The notes: a model not told the origin generated them from the sequence alone. Numbered from the stretch's first letter, positions 28,725 to 37,671 are shown. The stretch is 64,000 nucleotides of DNA from JBHGYD01 sp041920415 (GCA_041920415.1 JBHGYD010000028.1:238670-302669); one strand, 5' to 3'. A program made the numbers and translations.

Positions 28725-28738
28725 TCATTTACACCTCC

Positions 28739-29734
28739 TTATAATGCCGAAAAAATGGTTTGATACAACAAAATGACAAAATAAACCACGCATGTAAGAA
28801 CAAATATAAAAGCAACAACAAATCTCGCTCGGAAATAGGCAAACAGCATTAGCGTGTTTTTCAAGTCAAGCATAGCACCATAAACAAGAAAAGCTAAAAT
28901 CGCACCTGCGGAAAAAGCATGTCCAAACGAAGCGGCAACAAAAGCATCTGCTTCTGAACAGAGCGATAACATATAAGCGAAGCCCATCATTACTAAAGGA
29001 GATGCAAGCTCATTTGTTCCGATTTGCAGAAGCTCATTTCTGTCAAGAAACGTTTGCAGCAAACTCGCCAAAAACGCGCCAATAAGCAAATATTTGCCTG
29101 TATCAAAAAATTCGTCGCTTGCATGATATAACGTTTCCTTCCATTTATTCGTTGTACGTACATGCTCATGTGAGGAAGAAATGTTTGTTTTCAGAGGATT
29201 TTTTGGTTTAAAAAGACGATACAAGATAAATCCGACTAAAACGGCGACTAAAAATGCCAGACCCATGCGCGCAAAAGCGATGTGCTGTTTTTGCTGAAAC
29301 GCATAGTAAGTGGAAGCAAAAACAACCGGATTTATAATTGGTGCGCTTATTAAAAACGTCATGCCAGCTGCTGGTGGCATTCCTTTTTTCATCAGCCTTC
29401 TCACAATCGGAATAATAGCGCATTCGCAGACCGGAAAAATAAGACCAAAAAAAGCGGCGAAGACAATCGCCACATATGGATTTTTCGGGAGCCAGCGTCG
29501 CAGCGTATCTTCTGAAATAAACGTTTGAATGAAGGCAGAAACAAAAACGCCAACTAAAATAAACGGAATCGCTTCTAAAACGATGCTTAAAAACATTGTA
29601 TTAACAATCGCCCACTCTTTTGGCAACGCAAATTTTATGTTATTCCCCCCGTAAAAAAAGAATAAATACAAAAATAGTAATAGAAGAACAAACGCAAAAA
29701 AATCATTCACTGCATTAGAAATTGCTCTTTTCAC
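28739..29734 (-). CDS. ycgR: YcgR-like permease (UPF0718)
   Basis: A 331-residue integral membrane protein with about eight helices in two repeats. Conserved motifs are FPVCECAIIPIVRRLMKKGM and LISAPIINPVVFASTYYAF, plus LCSEADAFVAASF in the second half, all typical of the UPF0718 permease family. It pairs with YcgQ. The transported molecule is unknown; a metal-complex or gas-like role has been suggested for relatives. It heads the ycgR-ycgQ operon, with a TCGTAAT half-site 70 bases upstream. Confidence 0.88.
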   Translation of the reverse strand: MKRAISNAVNDFFAFVLLLLFLYLFFFYGGNNIKFALPKEWAIVNTMFLSIVLEAIPFILVGVFVSAFIQTFISEDTLRRWLPKNPYVAIVFAAFFGLIFPVCECAIIPIVRRLMKKGMPPAAGMTFLISAPIINPVVFASTYYAFQQKQHIAFARMGLAFLVAVLVGFILYRLFKPKNPLKTNISSSHEHVRTTNKWKETLYHASDEFFDTGKYLLIGAFLASLLQTFLDRNELLQIGTNELASPLVMMGFAYMLSLCSEADAFVAASFGHAFSAGAILAFLVYGAMLDLKNTLMLFAYFRARFVVAFIFVLTCVVYFVILLYQTIFSAL

Positions 29735-29803
29735 ACGCTCTCTCCTCCATTAAATAAGTTCTCCCTTGTGTTTTTCGCATGCGTTTCATAAAATTTTAGA
29801 TGT

Positions 29804-29824
29804 AAATCGTAATGTTTCCTATTA
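29804..29824. promoter_or_regulatory. Degenerate Zur box upstream of ycgR
   Basis: AAATCGTAATGTTTCCTATTA has a perfect left half of the Zur operator (AAATCGTAAT) but a poor right half. It lies in the promoter region of ycgR. Confidence 0.4.
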
Positions 29825-29900
29825 ATATATATGGGTTGTCCGAAAAAATATGACTAAAAATAAGTAAAGGCGTACTCAATAGAATAGATCAAAAACGAAA

Positions 29901-29940
29901 GGAGCAACGCTTTGTCACATGTCTAACAAAACGTTGCTCC
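29901..29940. repeat. Long imperfect hairpin of unknown role
   Basis: GGAGCAACG-TTTGT (29901-29915) pairs with ACAAA-CGTTGCTCC (29926-29940), a 15-base arm with one mismatch and a 10-base loop. There is no T-run on either side, so it is not a normal terminator. It may be a small insertion relic. The remainder of 29735-29980 shows nothing else. Confidence 0.5.
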
Positions 29941-29987
29941 CCGTATAAATAAAGAGTAGATTTTGCTTCGTTTATTTTTCTCAAACA

Positions 29988-30020
29988 AAAAGAGGCTACC
30001 TATGAGGTAACCTCTTTTTT
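29988..30020 (-). terminator. Terminator of luxS
   Basis: AAAGAGG-TACCT pairs with AGGTA-CCTCTTT; the minus strand continues with TTTTTG. Confidence 0.88.
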
Positions 30021-30022
30021 TC

Positions 30023-30496
30023 TTAACCAAATACTTTCTTTAATTCCTCTTTGTCTTGTTCTAACCAGAAGCGCATTAAACGTTTTGCGCCTTCTAAGTC
30101 ATGAAGTTTCGCTTGTCCGCATTGTCGTTCCGTTGCCGCTGGAACTTCTGTCGCGTTTATTGCGTCTTTCATCGTATCTTCAAGTAAATCGATAATTTCG
30201 TCTACTGTAGGAGAACCGCTTACGACTAAATAATAACCGGTTTGGCATCCCATCGGCGAAATATCGATAATATCAAAGTGATCATATTTTTCCGCATGCT
30301 TGCGAATGTTGAACGCAAGCAAATGTTCGAGCGTATGAATCGCATCTGGTTTCATCGCTTGTTTATTTGGCTGACAAAAACGAATATCAAATTTATTCAC
30401 AACGCCATCGCTGCCTACTTTATGAACACCGCAATGTCTCACATATGGCGCTTTTACCGCGCAATGATCTAGTTCAAAGCTTTCTACTGAAGGCAT
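30023..30496 (-). CDS. luxS: S-ribosylhomocysteine lyase
   Basis: A 157-residue metalloenzyme that splits S-ribosylhomocysteine into homocysteine and DPD, the autoinducer-2 precursor, in the activated methyl cycle. Metal ligands are His54 and His58 (HTLEH) and Cys126 (RQCGQA), with Glu57 and Cys84 (MGCQTGYY) as catalytic residues; all are present at the standard positions. It is a single gene with its own terminator and an AGGAGT-type site. Confidence 0.97.
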   Translation of the reverse strand: MPSVESFELDHCAVKAPYVRHCGVHKVGSDGVVNKFDIRFCQPNKQAMKPDAIHTLEHLLAFNIRKHAEKYDHFDIIDISPMGCQTGYYLVVSGSPTVDEIIDLLEDTMKDAINATEVPAATERQCGQAKLHDLEGAKRLMRFWLEQDKEELKKVFG

Positions 30497-30655
30497 ATTA
30501 TCACTCCTAAAATCATTTTCTGGTTATTATCATACACTGAAATCCGATTTTTTTCATCTACTTTGTATGGATTGCTAAAATGCAACAAATGTGATATCTG
30601 TTTCTCAGTTATGATACATTGTTTATAGTACATTTATTTGTTGGATGTGGTGCAA

Positions 30656-30889
30656 ATGTTAAAAAAAATATTGATTGCTCTCATACGTTTTTACCAAATT
30701 TTTATTTCGCCGTTAAAACCGCCAACATGCCGATTTTATCCAACTTGCTCTCATTATGGACTAGAAGCAGTGAAACGGTTTGGCGCGATCAAGGGAGGAT
30801 GGCTGACAATCAAGCGCATTTTAAAATGCCACCCGTTTCATCCAGGTGGATTTGATCCCGTTCCGAAAAAGGTGGAAAAACGGAAATAA
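30656..30889 (+). CDS. yidD: YidD family membrane insertion factor (YtjA)
   Basis: A 77-residue protein of the YidD family, thought to aid membrane protein insertion with YidC. It has an N-terminal amphipathic helix ([18 protein letters not shown]) and the three conserved cysteines in [16 protein letters not shown] and [14 protein letters not shown]. The ATG at 30656 matches the family start; an in-frame ATG six codons upstream is less likely. It converges with the carbonic anhydrase gene with one base between stops. Confidence 0.93.
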   Translation: MLKKILIALIRFYQIFISPLKPPTCRFYPTCSHYGLEAVKRFGAIKGGWLTIKRILKCHPFHPGGFDPVPKKVEKRK

Positions 30890-30890
30890 A

Positions 30891-31454
30891 TTATTGCTCG
30901 TATCCATTAACAACTAAATCCAATCGCCCTGTATGCGGATCAATAATTAATCCGTGCACAGGGACATTTGATGGTAAAAGCGGGTGATTTTTTAACATAT
31001 TCACGCTATGTTTTACGCTCTCTTCTACAGAGTCAAAGCCTTTCAACCAATTTTCAAGATCCACACCTGAATATTTTAACATTTCAAGTCTCTCTTTAGG
31101 AATTCCTCTTTCAACCATCTTCTCTATCATCGCTTCCGCTTTAATTGCTCCCATCCCGCAATCATAATGGCCAATTACACAAATTTCATCTGCCTTTAAT
31201 TCATAAACAGCAACAAGCAAACTGCGCATAATACTCCCAAATGGATGAGCAAGAATAGCACCCGCTGTTTTGACAATCTTTACATCTCCATTTTTCACAT
31301 TCATCGCCTGTGGTAATAACTCTACAAGCCTCGTATCCATACATGTCAAAATAACAAGCCTCTTATTAGGATATTTTGTCGTTTGATACTTTTCATATTC
31401 TTTATTTTCAACAAACTTTTTATTATACTCTAGAATTTCTGTTAACAAATTCAT
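30891..31454 (-). CDS. ytiB: Beta-carbonic anhydrase (YtiB)
   Basis: A 187-residue zinc enzyme interconverting CO2 and bicarbonate. The zinc ligands are Cys in CMDTR and the His and Cys in HYDCGMG; the Asp-Arg dyad of CMDTR completes the active site. The sequence resembles the type II short beta class. It is divergent from the COG0523 GTPase with a Zur box between them, so it might also be under zinc control. The position matches B. subtilis ytiB. Confidence 0.93.
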   Translation of the reverse strand: MNLLTEILEYNKKFVENKEYEKYQTTKYPNKRLVILTCMDTRLVELLPQAMNVKNGDVKIVKTAGAILAHPFGSIMRSLLVAVYELKADEICVIGHYDCGMGAIKAEAMIEKMVERGIPKERLEMLKYSGVDLENWLKGFDSVEESVKHSVNMLKNHPLLPSNVPVHGLIIDPHTGRLDLVVNGYEQ

Positions 31455-31541
31455 GACAAGTTTCCCCCTAAAACCTGTTTTGAAAATAATATAGCATAAC
31501 AGTTGCTCTTTTCCTACTTTTCTTGTATGATTAACAATGTT

Positions 31542-31562
31542 AAATCGTAATGTTTACGATTT
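31542..31562. promoter_or_regulatory. Zur box upstream of the COG0523 GTPase
   Basis: AAATCGTAATGTTTACGATTT, with perfect 8-base inverted arms AAATCGTA/TACGATTT. It lies 26 bases before the ATG and between two divergent genes. Confidence 0.85.
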
Positions 31563-31587
31563 ATATAAAGAGAGGAGTAGAAATAAA

Positions 31588-32772
31588 ATGAAAAAAGTTC
31601 CTGTTACTGTATTAAGCGGTTATTTAGGTTCGGGGAAAACAACACTTTTGAATTACATCTTGCACAACCGCGAAGGAAAGAAAATCGCTGTGATCGTGAA
31701 CGACATGAGCGAAATTAACATTGACGCGGAGCTCGTTAAACAAGGCGGTTTTTCACGTACCGAAGAAAAACTTGTGCAAATTCAGAATGGCTGCATTTGC
31801 TGTACGTTGCGCGAAGATTTAATGAAGGAAGTAGAAAGATTAGTGGATGCTGGCGGCATCGATTATATTGTCATCGAATCTTCAGGAATTAGTGAGCCAA
31901 TTCCAGTAGCGCAAACATTTACGTACATTGACGAAGAGTTAGGAATTGACCTAACCAAAAAATGTCGCTTGGATACAATGGTTACAGTTGTCGATGCGAA
32001 TCGCTTTTGGGATGATTTTGCATCAGGTGAAAGCTTGCTTGACCGAAAACAAGCTGTTGACGAAACGGATACACGTGAAGTAGTAGATTTGCTGATTGAT
32101 CAAATCGAATTTGCCAATGTGATTTTGCTAAATAAAGTAGACCTTATTGGTCCTGAAGATGCGAAAGAACTTGAAGGGGTGTTAAAAAAATTAAACCCGG
32201 AAGCAAAAATTATACAAACGACATTCGGTCAAGTGCCATTGGACGAAATTTTAAACACTCATTTATTCGACTTTGAAAAAGCTAGTCAAGCTGCGGGCTG
32301 GATTAAAGAATTGAATGAAGAACATACGCCGGAAACAGAAGAATATGGCATTTCTTCATTTGTTTATCGCAGAAGACGTCCGTTTCATCCAGAACGCCTT
32401 ATGAATTGGCTCGAAAATTGGCCGGTTGAAGTTGTTCGTGCAAAAGGCTTTTTCTGGCTTGCTTCAAGAAATGACATGTGCGGTCTTTTATCACAGGCGG
32501 GAACATCTATTATGATTCAAGGAGCTGGTAAATGGGTCGCTGTTTATCCGGAAACTGAACGCCAACAAATTCTTAAAGAAGATCCTGAGTTGCTCGCTAA
32601 GTGGGATGAAACATATGGGGATCGCATGACAGAACTCGTCTTTATCGGCATTGACATGAATCGTGAAGAAATTGAAGCATCTTTAGATGAGTGTTTGCTG
32701 ACAGATGAGGAAATGAAACAAGATTGGACAACATTTTTTGATCCACTTCCTGAATTTACCGTTTCCCAATAA
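31588..32772 (+). CDS. zagA: COG0523 zinc metallochaperone GTPase (ZagA/YciC type)
   Basis: A 394-residue G3E-family GTPase. The P-loop is SGYLGSGKTT near residue 11 and the metal-binding CxCC motif is Cys69-Ile-Cys71-Cys72 (GCICCTLRED). The base-recognition NKVD is present, followed by a CobW C-terminal domain. In B. subtilis the equivalent is induced by zinc starvation and delivers zinc to proteins such as GTP cyclohydrolase. The ATG at 31588 follows GAGGAG and gives MKKVPVTVLSG; the upstream frame passes through the operator. A perfect Zur box overlaps the promoter. Confidence 0.92.
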   Translation: MKKVPVTVLSGYLGSGKTTLLNYILHNREGKKIAVIVNDMSEINIDAELVKQGGFSRTEEKLVQIQNGCICCTLREDLMKEVERLVDAGGIDYIVIESSGISEPIPVAQTFTYIDEELGIDLTKKCRLDTMVTVVDANRFWDDFASGESLLDRKQAVDETDTREVVDLLIDQIEFANVILLNKVDLIGPEDAKELEGVLKKLNPEAKIIQTTFGQVPLDEILNTHLFDFEKASQAAGWIKELNEEHTPETEEYGISSFVYRRRRPFHPERLMNWLENWPVEVVRAKGFFWLASRNDMCGLLSQAGTSIMIQGAGKWVAVYPETERQQILKEDPELLAKWDETYGDRMTELVFIGIDMNREEIEASLDECLLTDEEMKQDWTTFFDPLPEFTVSQ

Positions 32773-32790
32773 CTCTATATTCTAGTTCTC

Positions 32791-32811
32791 AAATCGTAAT
32801 TGTTACGATAT
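32791..32811. promoter_or_regulatory. Zur box upstream of znuA
   Basis: AAATCGTAATTGTTACGATAT, a near-perfect Zur palindrome 52 bases before the ATG of the zinc-binding lipoprotein. Confidence 0.85.
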
Positions 32812-32862
32812 AATAGCAAAGGAGTTTGCTTATCAAACACATTATAGAGGAAGGGGCTTAAT

Positions 32863-33819
32863 ATGAAAGTAAAGTCATTGGTTTTATCCCTTTTACTTGT
32901 CGTCTCTGCTTTTTTGTACGGTTGCAATGCTGATAAAAATCACGAACAGACAGAAAAAGCAAAAGACGTTTTAACAATTTATACAACCATTTATCCATTG
33001 CAAGATTTTGCCCAAAAAATTGGTGGCAAATATGTAAAAGCACAAAGCGTATACCCTCCGGGAGTGGAGGCGCATACGTTTGAGCCGACAACAAAAACGA
33101 TGAAAGAACTTGCCGATGCGGACGCATTCATTTATATCGGCCAAGGAATGGAAGGATTCGTTGATCAAACGACGAAAACATTAAAAAACGAACATGTAAA
33201 ATTAGTCGAGGGTGCGAAAGGAATCAAGTTTCTCGATTCCACTCACGAACATGACGCCGAAGGAGAAGAAGAACACAACGATGAGCATCATCACGGTGAT
33301 AAAGACCCTCATGTTTGGTTAGACCCTGTGCTTTCCATTACGATTGCGGAAAATATTAAAAATGCGCTAGTAGAGTTAAAACCGGAAGCGAAAGACACAT
33401 TTGAGAAAAACTTCGCGTCTTTAAAACAACAATTAGAAAACCTCGACAAACAATTCCAAGCGGTTGTAAAAGAGGCACCGAAAAAAGAAATTCTCGTTTC
33501 CCATGCGGCATACGGCTATTGGGAAAAAAGATACGGCATTAAACAACTAAGCGTCGCCGGACTTTCACCGACAAATGAGCCTTCGCAAAAGGAGCTTGCA
33601 CAAATCATTCAAACAGCGAAAAAACACCACATCCGCTATGTCATCTTTGAACAAAACGTAACTCCAAAGGTGGCCGAAGTCGTTAAAAATGAAATTGGCG
33701 CGGAAGCTCTCCGCCTTCAAAACTTAGAAGCACCAACGAATGAAGATATTGAAAAACATAAAGACTATATCACAATTATGAAAGAAAACTTAGAAGTGTT
33801 GAAAAAAGCATTACACTAA
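32863..33819 (+). CDS. znuA: Zinc-binding ABC lipoprotein (ZnuA/AdcA type)
   Basis: A 318-residue cluster A-I metal-binding protein. The lipobox is LYGC with Cys21, so it is a lipoprotein. A His/Glu-rich loop (about residues 126-148, including HNDEHHHGDKDPHVW) and other His residues such as in EAHTFEP and VSHAAYGYW mark the zinc site. It should capture zinc for a ZnuBC importer, but no ATPase or permease lies beside it, so the partners must be encoded elsewhere. It follows zagA, with its own Zur box and an AGGAAGGGG site. Confidence 0.92.
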   Translation: MKVKSLVLSLLLVVSAFLYGCNADKNHEQTEKAKDVLTIYTTIYPLQDFAQKIGGKYVKAQSVYPPGVEAHTFEPTTKTMKELADADAFIYIGQGMEGFVDQTTKTLKNEHVKLVEGAKGIKFLDSTHEHDAEGEEEHNDEHHHGDKDPHVWLDPVLSITIAENIKNALVELKPEAKDTFEKNFASLKQQLENLDKQFQAVVKEAPKKEILVSHAAYGYWEKRYGIKQLSVAGLSPTNEPSQKELAQIIQTAKKHHIRYVIFEQNVTPKVAEVVKNEIGAEALRLQNLEAPTNEDIEKHKDYITIMKENLEVLKKALH

Positions 33820-33847
33820 ACCAGCCTATCATTAGGCTGGTTTTTTA
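33819..33847 (+). terminator. Terminator of znuA
   Basis: CCAGCCTA/TAGGCTGG stem followed by TTTTTT. Confidence 0.9.
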
Positions 33848-33926
33848 TCATTCATGTTTTCTTTTTCCTCTCACAATGCTTTTCGTTTCTTTGAATACCT
33901 CATTCTTCTCTTTCTTTAAGATAAAA

Positions 33927-33955
33927 AAAGCTGTTGAAACAACGTCAACAGCTTT
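33927..33955 (-). terminator. Terminator of rpmE2
   Basis: AAAGCTGTTGA/TCAACAGCTTT stem followed on the minus strand by TTTTTATC. Confidence 0.9.
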
Positions 33956-33959
33956 ATCA

Positions 33960-34211
33960 TTATTTTTGTTTCATATTGAATTTTTGCATAAAGCGTTCTG
34001 CACGGCCGCCGCGCTCCGCAAATTTTTGCTTACCTGTGTAGAACGGATGCGTATCAGAGCTTATTTCCACTTTGATAAGCGGGTATACATTCCCGTCTTC
34101 CCACTTGATTGTTTCATTCGACGTTTTTGTCGAACCGCTTAAAAATTTATATCCGCTGTTTACATCCATAAATACAACTTTTTGATAATGAGGGTGAACA
34201 CCCGGTTTCAT
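33960..34211 (-). CDS. rpmE2: Ribosomal protein L31 type B (zinc-free)
   Basis: An 83-residue L31 paralogue. It has the L31 signature [10 protein letters not shown] but none of the zinc-binding CxxC cysteines, which is the type B form (YtiA in B. subtilis). In zinc starvation it replaces the zinc-containing L31 and lets the cell recover that zinc. The ATG at 34211 ([10 protein letters not shown]) follows AAGGAGG at a spacing of about eleven; the frame extends nine codons further without support. A perfect Zur box lies 30 bases upstream. Confidence 0.95.
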   Translation of the reverse strand: MKPGVHPHYQKVVFMDVNSGYKFLSGSTKTSNETIKWEDGNVYPLIKVEISSDTHPFYTGKQKFAERGGRAERFMQKFNMKQK

Positions 34212-34241
34212 TTTATAATTATCCTCCTTAACCTTCATATT

Positions 34242-34262
34242 TAATCGTAATTATTACGATTT
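34242..34262. promoter_or_regulatory. Zur box upstream of rpmE2
   Basis: TAATCGTAATTATTACGATTT, the best match in the window to the Zur palindrome, directly upstream of rpmE2. Confidence 0.9.
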
Positions 34263-34301
34263 ACTGAACGAGTTTATTCTACATGAAATGTAAATCACCT
34301 G

Positions 34302-35027
34302 TCAACGTTTCTGGCACACAAAAATCATCCGGGTTGACTCAGCTTCGTTGTATGTTTGACCGTCATAGTCGCCAAAAACATGTAAAATATGAAAACCATA
34401 CTTAGCAAACATATCAGCCATTTTTTCTTTCGTATACAGTTTTACCTTTTCTTGATATCTTCTTTCACCTTTTACGTCCTTCACAATAATGTTTTTTATG
34501 ACTGTGTTTTCGTTAATTTTTCTATATTGCATAATATCTAATCCATCTCTTTGTTCACGAGAAAATGGAATTAAATTCTTCTTGAGGTAACCAGGATTTA
34601 AATAATCGAATAAAAAAATGCCTTCTCTTTTCAACGCATTGCTTATATTGCGAATCACAAGTTCATTTTCTTCATCTTTATCAAAATAACCAAAACTTGT
34701 AAAAAGGTTAACAACATAATCAAACTCTTCCCGGAACCGAATATGGCGCATATCAGAATGAATATATCGAATATGATCCATCGGCTTGCTTTCAGCAATA
34801 CGAAGCAATGTTTGCGACAGGTCAACGCCGACAACGTGCAGTCCTTTTTTGGCAAACCATCTGCTATGTCTTCCCTCACCGCAACATAAGTCCAATAATT
34901 TTTTACCAGGTTCAAAACCGATGATCTTATCAATTTTTTCAAGTTCTGCTGCAGCGCGTTCATCATTCCGATGCGCATAAATTTTGACATAGTCTTCCTG
35001 AAAATGCTGCTCATACCACTGTTGCAC
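34302..35027 (-). CDS. SAM-dependent methyltransferase, GTG start
   Basis: A 241-residue class I methyltransferase. The SAM-binding motif is LLDLCCGEGRHSRWFAKKG near residue 40, followed by VVGVDLSQ; the rest matches the methyltransferase type 11/25 fold. The start is the GTG at 35027, with GGAGGGG five bases upstream; the open frame extends 41 codons further, through a Zur-like operator. The substrate is unknown. Its placement among zinc-starvation genes and the operator 25 bases upstream suggest it is induced by zinc depletion. Confidence 0.85.
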   Translation of the reverse strand: MQQWYEQHFQEDYVKIYAHRNDERAAAELEKIDKIIGFEPGKKLLDLCCGEGRHSRWFAKKGLHVVGVDLSQTLLRIAESKPMDHIRYIHSDMRHIRFREEFDYVVNLFTSFGYFDKDEENELVIRNISNALKREGIFLFDYLNPGYLKKNLIPFSREQRDGLDIMQYRKINENTVIKNIIVKDVKGERRYQEKVKLYTKEKMADMFAKYGFHILHVFGDYDGQTYNEAESTRMIFVCQKR

Positions 35028-35051
35028 ACTCGCCCCTCCATATAAAACCAC

Positions 35052-35072
35052 GAATCGTAATGGATACGTTTC
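35052..35072. promoter_or_regulatory. Zur-like box between the methyltransferase and ythA
   Basis: GAATCGTAATGGATACGTTTC keeps AATCGTAAT and TACG with several mismatches in the right arm. It lies 25 bases before the methyltransferase GTG and 120 bases before divergent ythA. Confidence 0.55.
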
Positions 35073-35191
35073 GCAAAAGTATTTCAACAAGCAATATATA
35101 GCTTGTAAATTAAATTGTACTGAGGATAATTTTTGGGAAAATGTGGACAATAGGGATGAATCATCAAATTACGGAAAGGAATGTATGATCA

Positions 35192-36547
35192 ATGGATGAT
35201 TTAGTCATCGCACGCAGCCTGTTTGGAACCACAATGGCCTTTCATATTATTTTTGCGACTTTAGGTGTTGGGATTCCGCTTATGGTGCTATTTGCTGAAC
35301 TACTTTATCAAAAAACAAAAGATCGCGATTATGCGGTGATGGCGAACCGTTGGACAAAAGGTTTAGCTGTTTTACTTGGTGTCGCGATTCCTTCTGGTAC
35401 CATTGCCGGCGTACAGCTATCGCTATTGTGGCCTGGATTTATGGAGGTTATCGGAAGAGTCATGTCACTTCCTTTCCAAATTGAAATTTATGCTTTTTTT
35501 ATTGAGGCATTGTTTATGTCCATTTACGTATACGCGGCCGACCGAATCTCACCAACTATGAGAATTTTGAGTGTTATTTTTGTTGCGATTGGTGCAAGCG
35601 CCTCAGCGATTTTGATTACAAACGTTCACGCTTTTGAAGGGACTCCGGCAGGGTTTCGCATTGAAAACGGGAAAATTGTTGATGTCGACCCTTGGGCTGC
35701 CTTTTTTAATCCAAGCTTTTTTGTAGTGGCTGGCCACGTCGTTGTTTCCGCCTTTATGACCGGCGCGTTTGTCATTGCTTCAATTGCGGCTTACAAAATG
35801 TTGCGCGAAAAGAATAATCAAAGAGTGTACCAATTTCACCGAAAAGCGTTAATGCTTGGTCTTACGGTGGGAGGTATCTTTTCACTTCTGACAGCTTTAA
35901 ATGGGCACGAGTCAGCGCAGTTATTACACGAATATCAACCAGAAAAGCTTGCCGCAGCGGAAGGGTTGTTTGAAACACAATCCCATGCTCCGCTCGCTAT
36001 CGGTGGTTATACGGATCGCGAAACGCAATCGGTAAAATGGGCGATTGAAATTCCTTGGCTTCTCAGTTTTCTTGCTGGCAACAGCTTTGATACGGTTGTA
36101 AGAGGACTAAACGACTTTCCTGAAGAATGGTGGCCGCCATTGGTTGTACATACATTATTCAACGCAATGGTGGGAATCGGTTCATTGTTAATTCTTCTTT
36201 CAATCATTGGGTTTGTGTGGAACAAAATCATGAAACGAAATACGTTTCCCCGTCCGCTGATGTGGAGTTTTATCGCGGCTGGCCCACTTTCCGTACTTGC
36301 GATTGAATTTGGTTGGATTTTTGCCTGCACAGGAAGACAGCCTTGGGTCATTTACCGAATGATGAAAACGGCAGATGCTGTGACACAAACGGGAAATTTA
36401 GCGATGCTGTTCATCTTGTTTACCACTGTCTACGTTATATTGGGCATTTCTGTCGTTCTTGTATTAAGGTATTACTTTCATCGCCATCCTGTCATGAATG
36501 AATTAGATAAGCATTCGAATGGCAGCTCAAGTAACTTTGCGCAATAA
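35192..36547 (+). CDS. ythA: Cytochrome bd-type quinol oxidase subunit I (YthA)
   Basis: A 451-residue membrane protein with about nine helices. Haem ligands include His18 (MAFHIIF) and a histidine near the middle, and the GRQPWVIYRMMKT motif is intact. The quinol-binding loop is short, as in the CioA/YthA branch. It oxidises menaquinol and reduces oxygen to water without pumping protons. It forms an operon with ythB, 14 bases downstream. The ribosome site AAAGGA is eleven bases from the ATG. Confidence 0.93.
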   Translation: MDDLVIARSLFGTTMAFHIIFATLGVGIPLMVLFAELLYQKTKDRDYAVMANRWTKGLAVLLGVAIPSGTIAGVQLSLLWPGFMEVIGRVMSLPFQIEIYAFFIEALFMSIYVYAADRISPTMRILSVIFVAIGASASAILITNVHAFEGTPAGFRIENGKIVDVDPWAAFFNPSFFVVAGHVVVSAFMTGAFVIASIAAYKMLREKNNQRVYQFHRKALMLGLTVGGIFSLLTALNGHESAQLLHEYQPEKLAAAEGLFETQSHAPLAIGGYTDRETQSVKWAIEIPWLLSFLAGNSFDTVVRGLNDFPEEWWPPLVVHTLFNAMVGIGSLLILLSIIGFVWNKIMKRNTFPRPLMWSFIAAGPLSVLAIEFGWIFACTGRQPWVIYRMMKTADAVTQTGNLAMLFILFTTVYVILGISVVLVLRYYFHRHPVMNELDKHSNGSSSNFAQ

Positions 36548-36561
36548 GGAGTTTATAAAAC

Positions 36562-37602
36562 ATGACAAATGAATTAATTGCGATTACCGTACTATGGGGA
36601 TTTATTTTCATCTATGCCGTCATGGCAACAATGGATTTTGGAGCTGGCTTTTGGTCAATGGTTTATATGAACCGAGAAAAAACAAAAGCGACGAACATTG
36701 CAAACCGCTATTTATCTCCTACATGGGAGGTCACAAATGTTTTTATCGTCGCGATTGTTGTGGCTCTTTTTAGTTTGTTTCCTGGTGCAACCTTTCTTTT
36801 AGGAACGGTACTGCTTATTCCTGGAAGCATTATTTTACTTCTGCTTGCTATTCGCAGCTCGTTTCTTGTTTTTGCGCATATTACCAAAGAATATGAAAAG
36901 GCGCTTACATACATTTCGGGGATTAGCGGTATAATCATTCCCGCCTTGCTCATTAGCGTGTTACCAATTACACATGGCAAATTTATCGAAATAGTTGATG
37001 GAGTAGCGAGACTGCAGATGGATCAATTATTCACAAGCCCGCACGAATATGCATTTATCGGCTTTGCGATTTCGAGTACACTGTTCCTTTCTTCGTTATT
37101 GCTTGCCGACTACTCAAACGCAGCCAATGAATTGGAGGCATATCAAGTCTACCGCCGTGATGCTCTTATTCTTGGACCGATTTCGCTACTTATGGCATTG
37201 TTTATCATGTTAACGATGCAAAACGAAGCGGCATGGTTGTATGAACGAATGATGAATCATTTACCTTGGTTAATTGGTTCTGTTGCCATGTTTTTTGTTG
37301 CTGGTATCGCTTTATTTTTGCCATCGTCAAAACATACAACTGTAAAGGGAAGACCGCGCCTGGCAGTTGTTGCGATCGTCATTCAATATTTTTTGGCAAG
37401 TTACGCCTACGGAAAAGCGCATTTGCCGTACATGATTTACCCGGACGTAACCATTCAATCAGGATTTACGCATCCAAACACATTTCGCGCTCTCTTTACT
37501 TCGTACATTGTCGGCTTCGTCATTCTCTTTCCCGGCTTTATTTACTTTTGGCGACTGTTTATGAAAGACAAACGCTATCTTCAGCAAAACGACCCATCAT
37601 AA
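36562..37602 (+). CDS. ythB: Cytochrome bd-type oxidase subunit II (YthB)
   Basis: A 346-residue membrane protein with about eight helices and the CydB-family opening WGFIFIYAVMATMDFGAGFW. It contains no haem ligands of its own in the family but is needed for oxidase assembly with YthA. An AAGGAG site is present and a terminator follows. Menaquinone for this oxidase would come from the men genes a few kilobases away. Confidence 0.9.
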   Translation: MTNELIAITVLWGFIFIYAVMATMDFGAGFWSMVYMNREKTKATNIANRYLSPTWEVTNVFIVAIVVALFSLFPGATFLLGTVLLIPGSIILLLLAIRSSFLVFAHITKEYEKALTYISGISGIIIPALLISVLPITHGKFIEIVDGVARLQMDQLFTSPHEYAFIGFAISSTLFLSSLLLADYSNAANELEAYQVYRRDALILGPISLLMALFIMLTMQNEAAWLYERMMNHLPWLIGSVAMFFVAGIALFLPSSKHTTVKGRPRLAVVAIVIQYFLASYAYGKAHLPYMIYPDVTIQSGFTHPNTFRALFTSYIVGFVILFPGFIYFWRLFMKDKRYLQQNDPS

Positions 37603-37606
37603 ACAA

Positions 37607-37640
37607 AAAGCCTCTTTGGAATTTCCAAAGAGGCTTAATT
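37607..37640. terminator. Terminator between ythB and the di-heme gene
   Basis: AAGCCTCTTTGGA/TCCAAAGAGGCTT stem. The tails (TAATTT; TTTTTG on the other strand) allow use by both converging units. Confidence 0.82.
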
Positions 37641-37671
37641 TAATACTTTAAAGTAGTATAGTTAAGACCCT

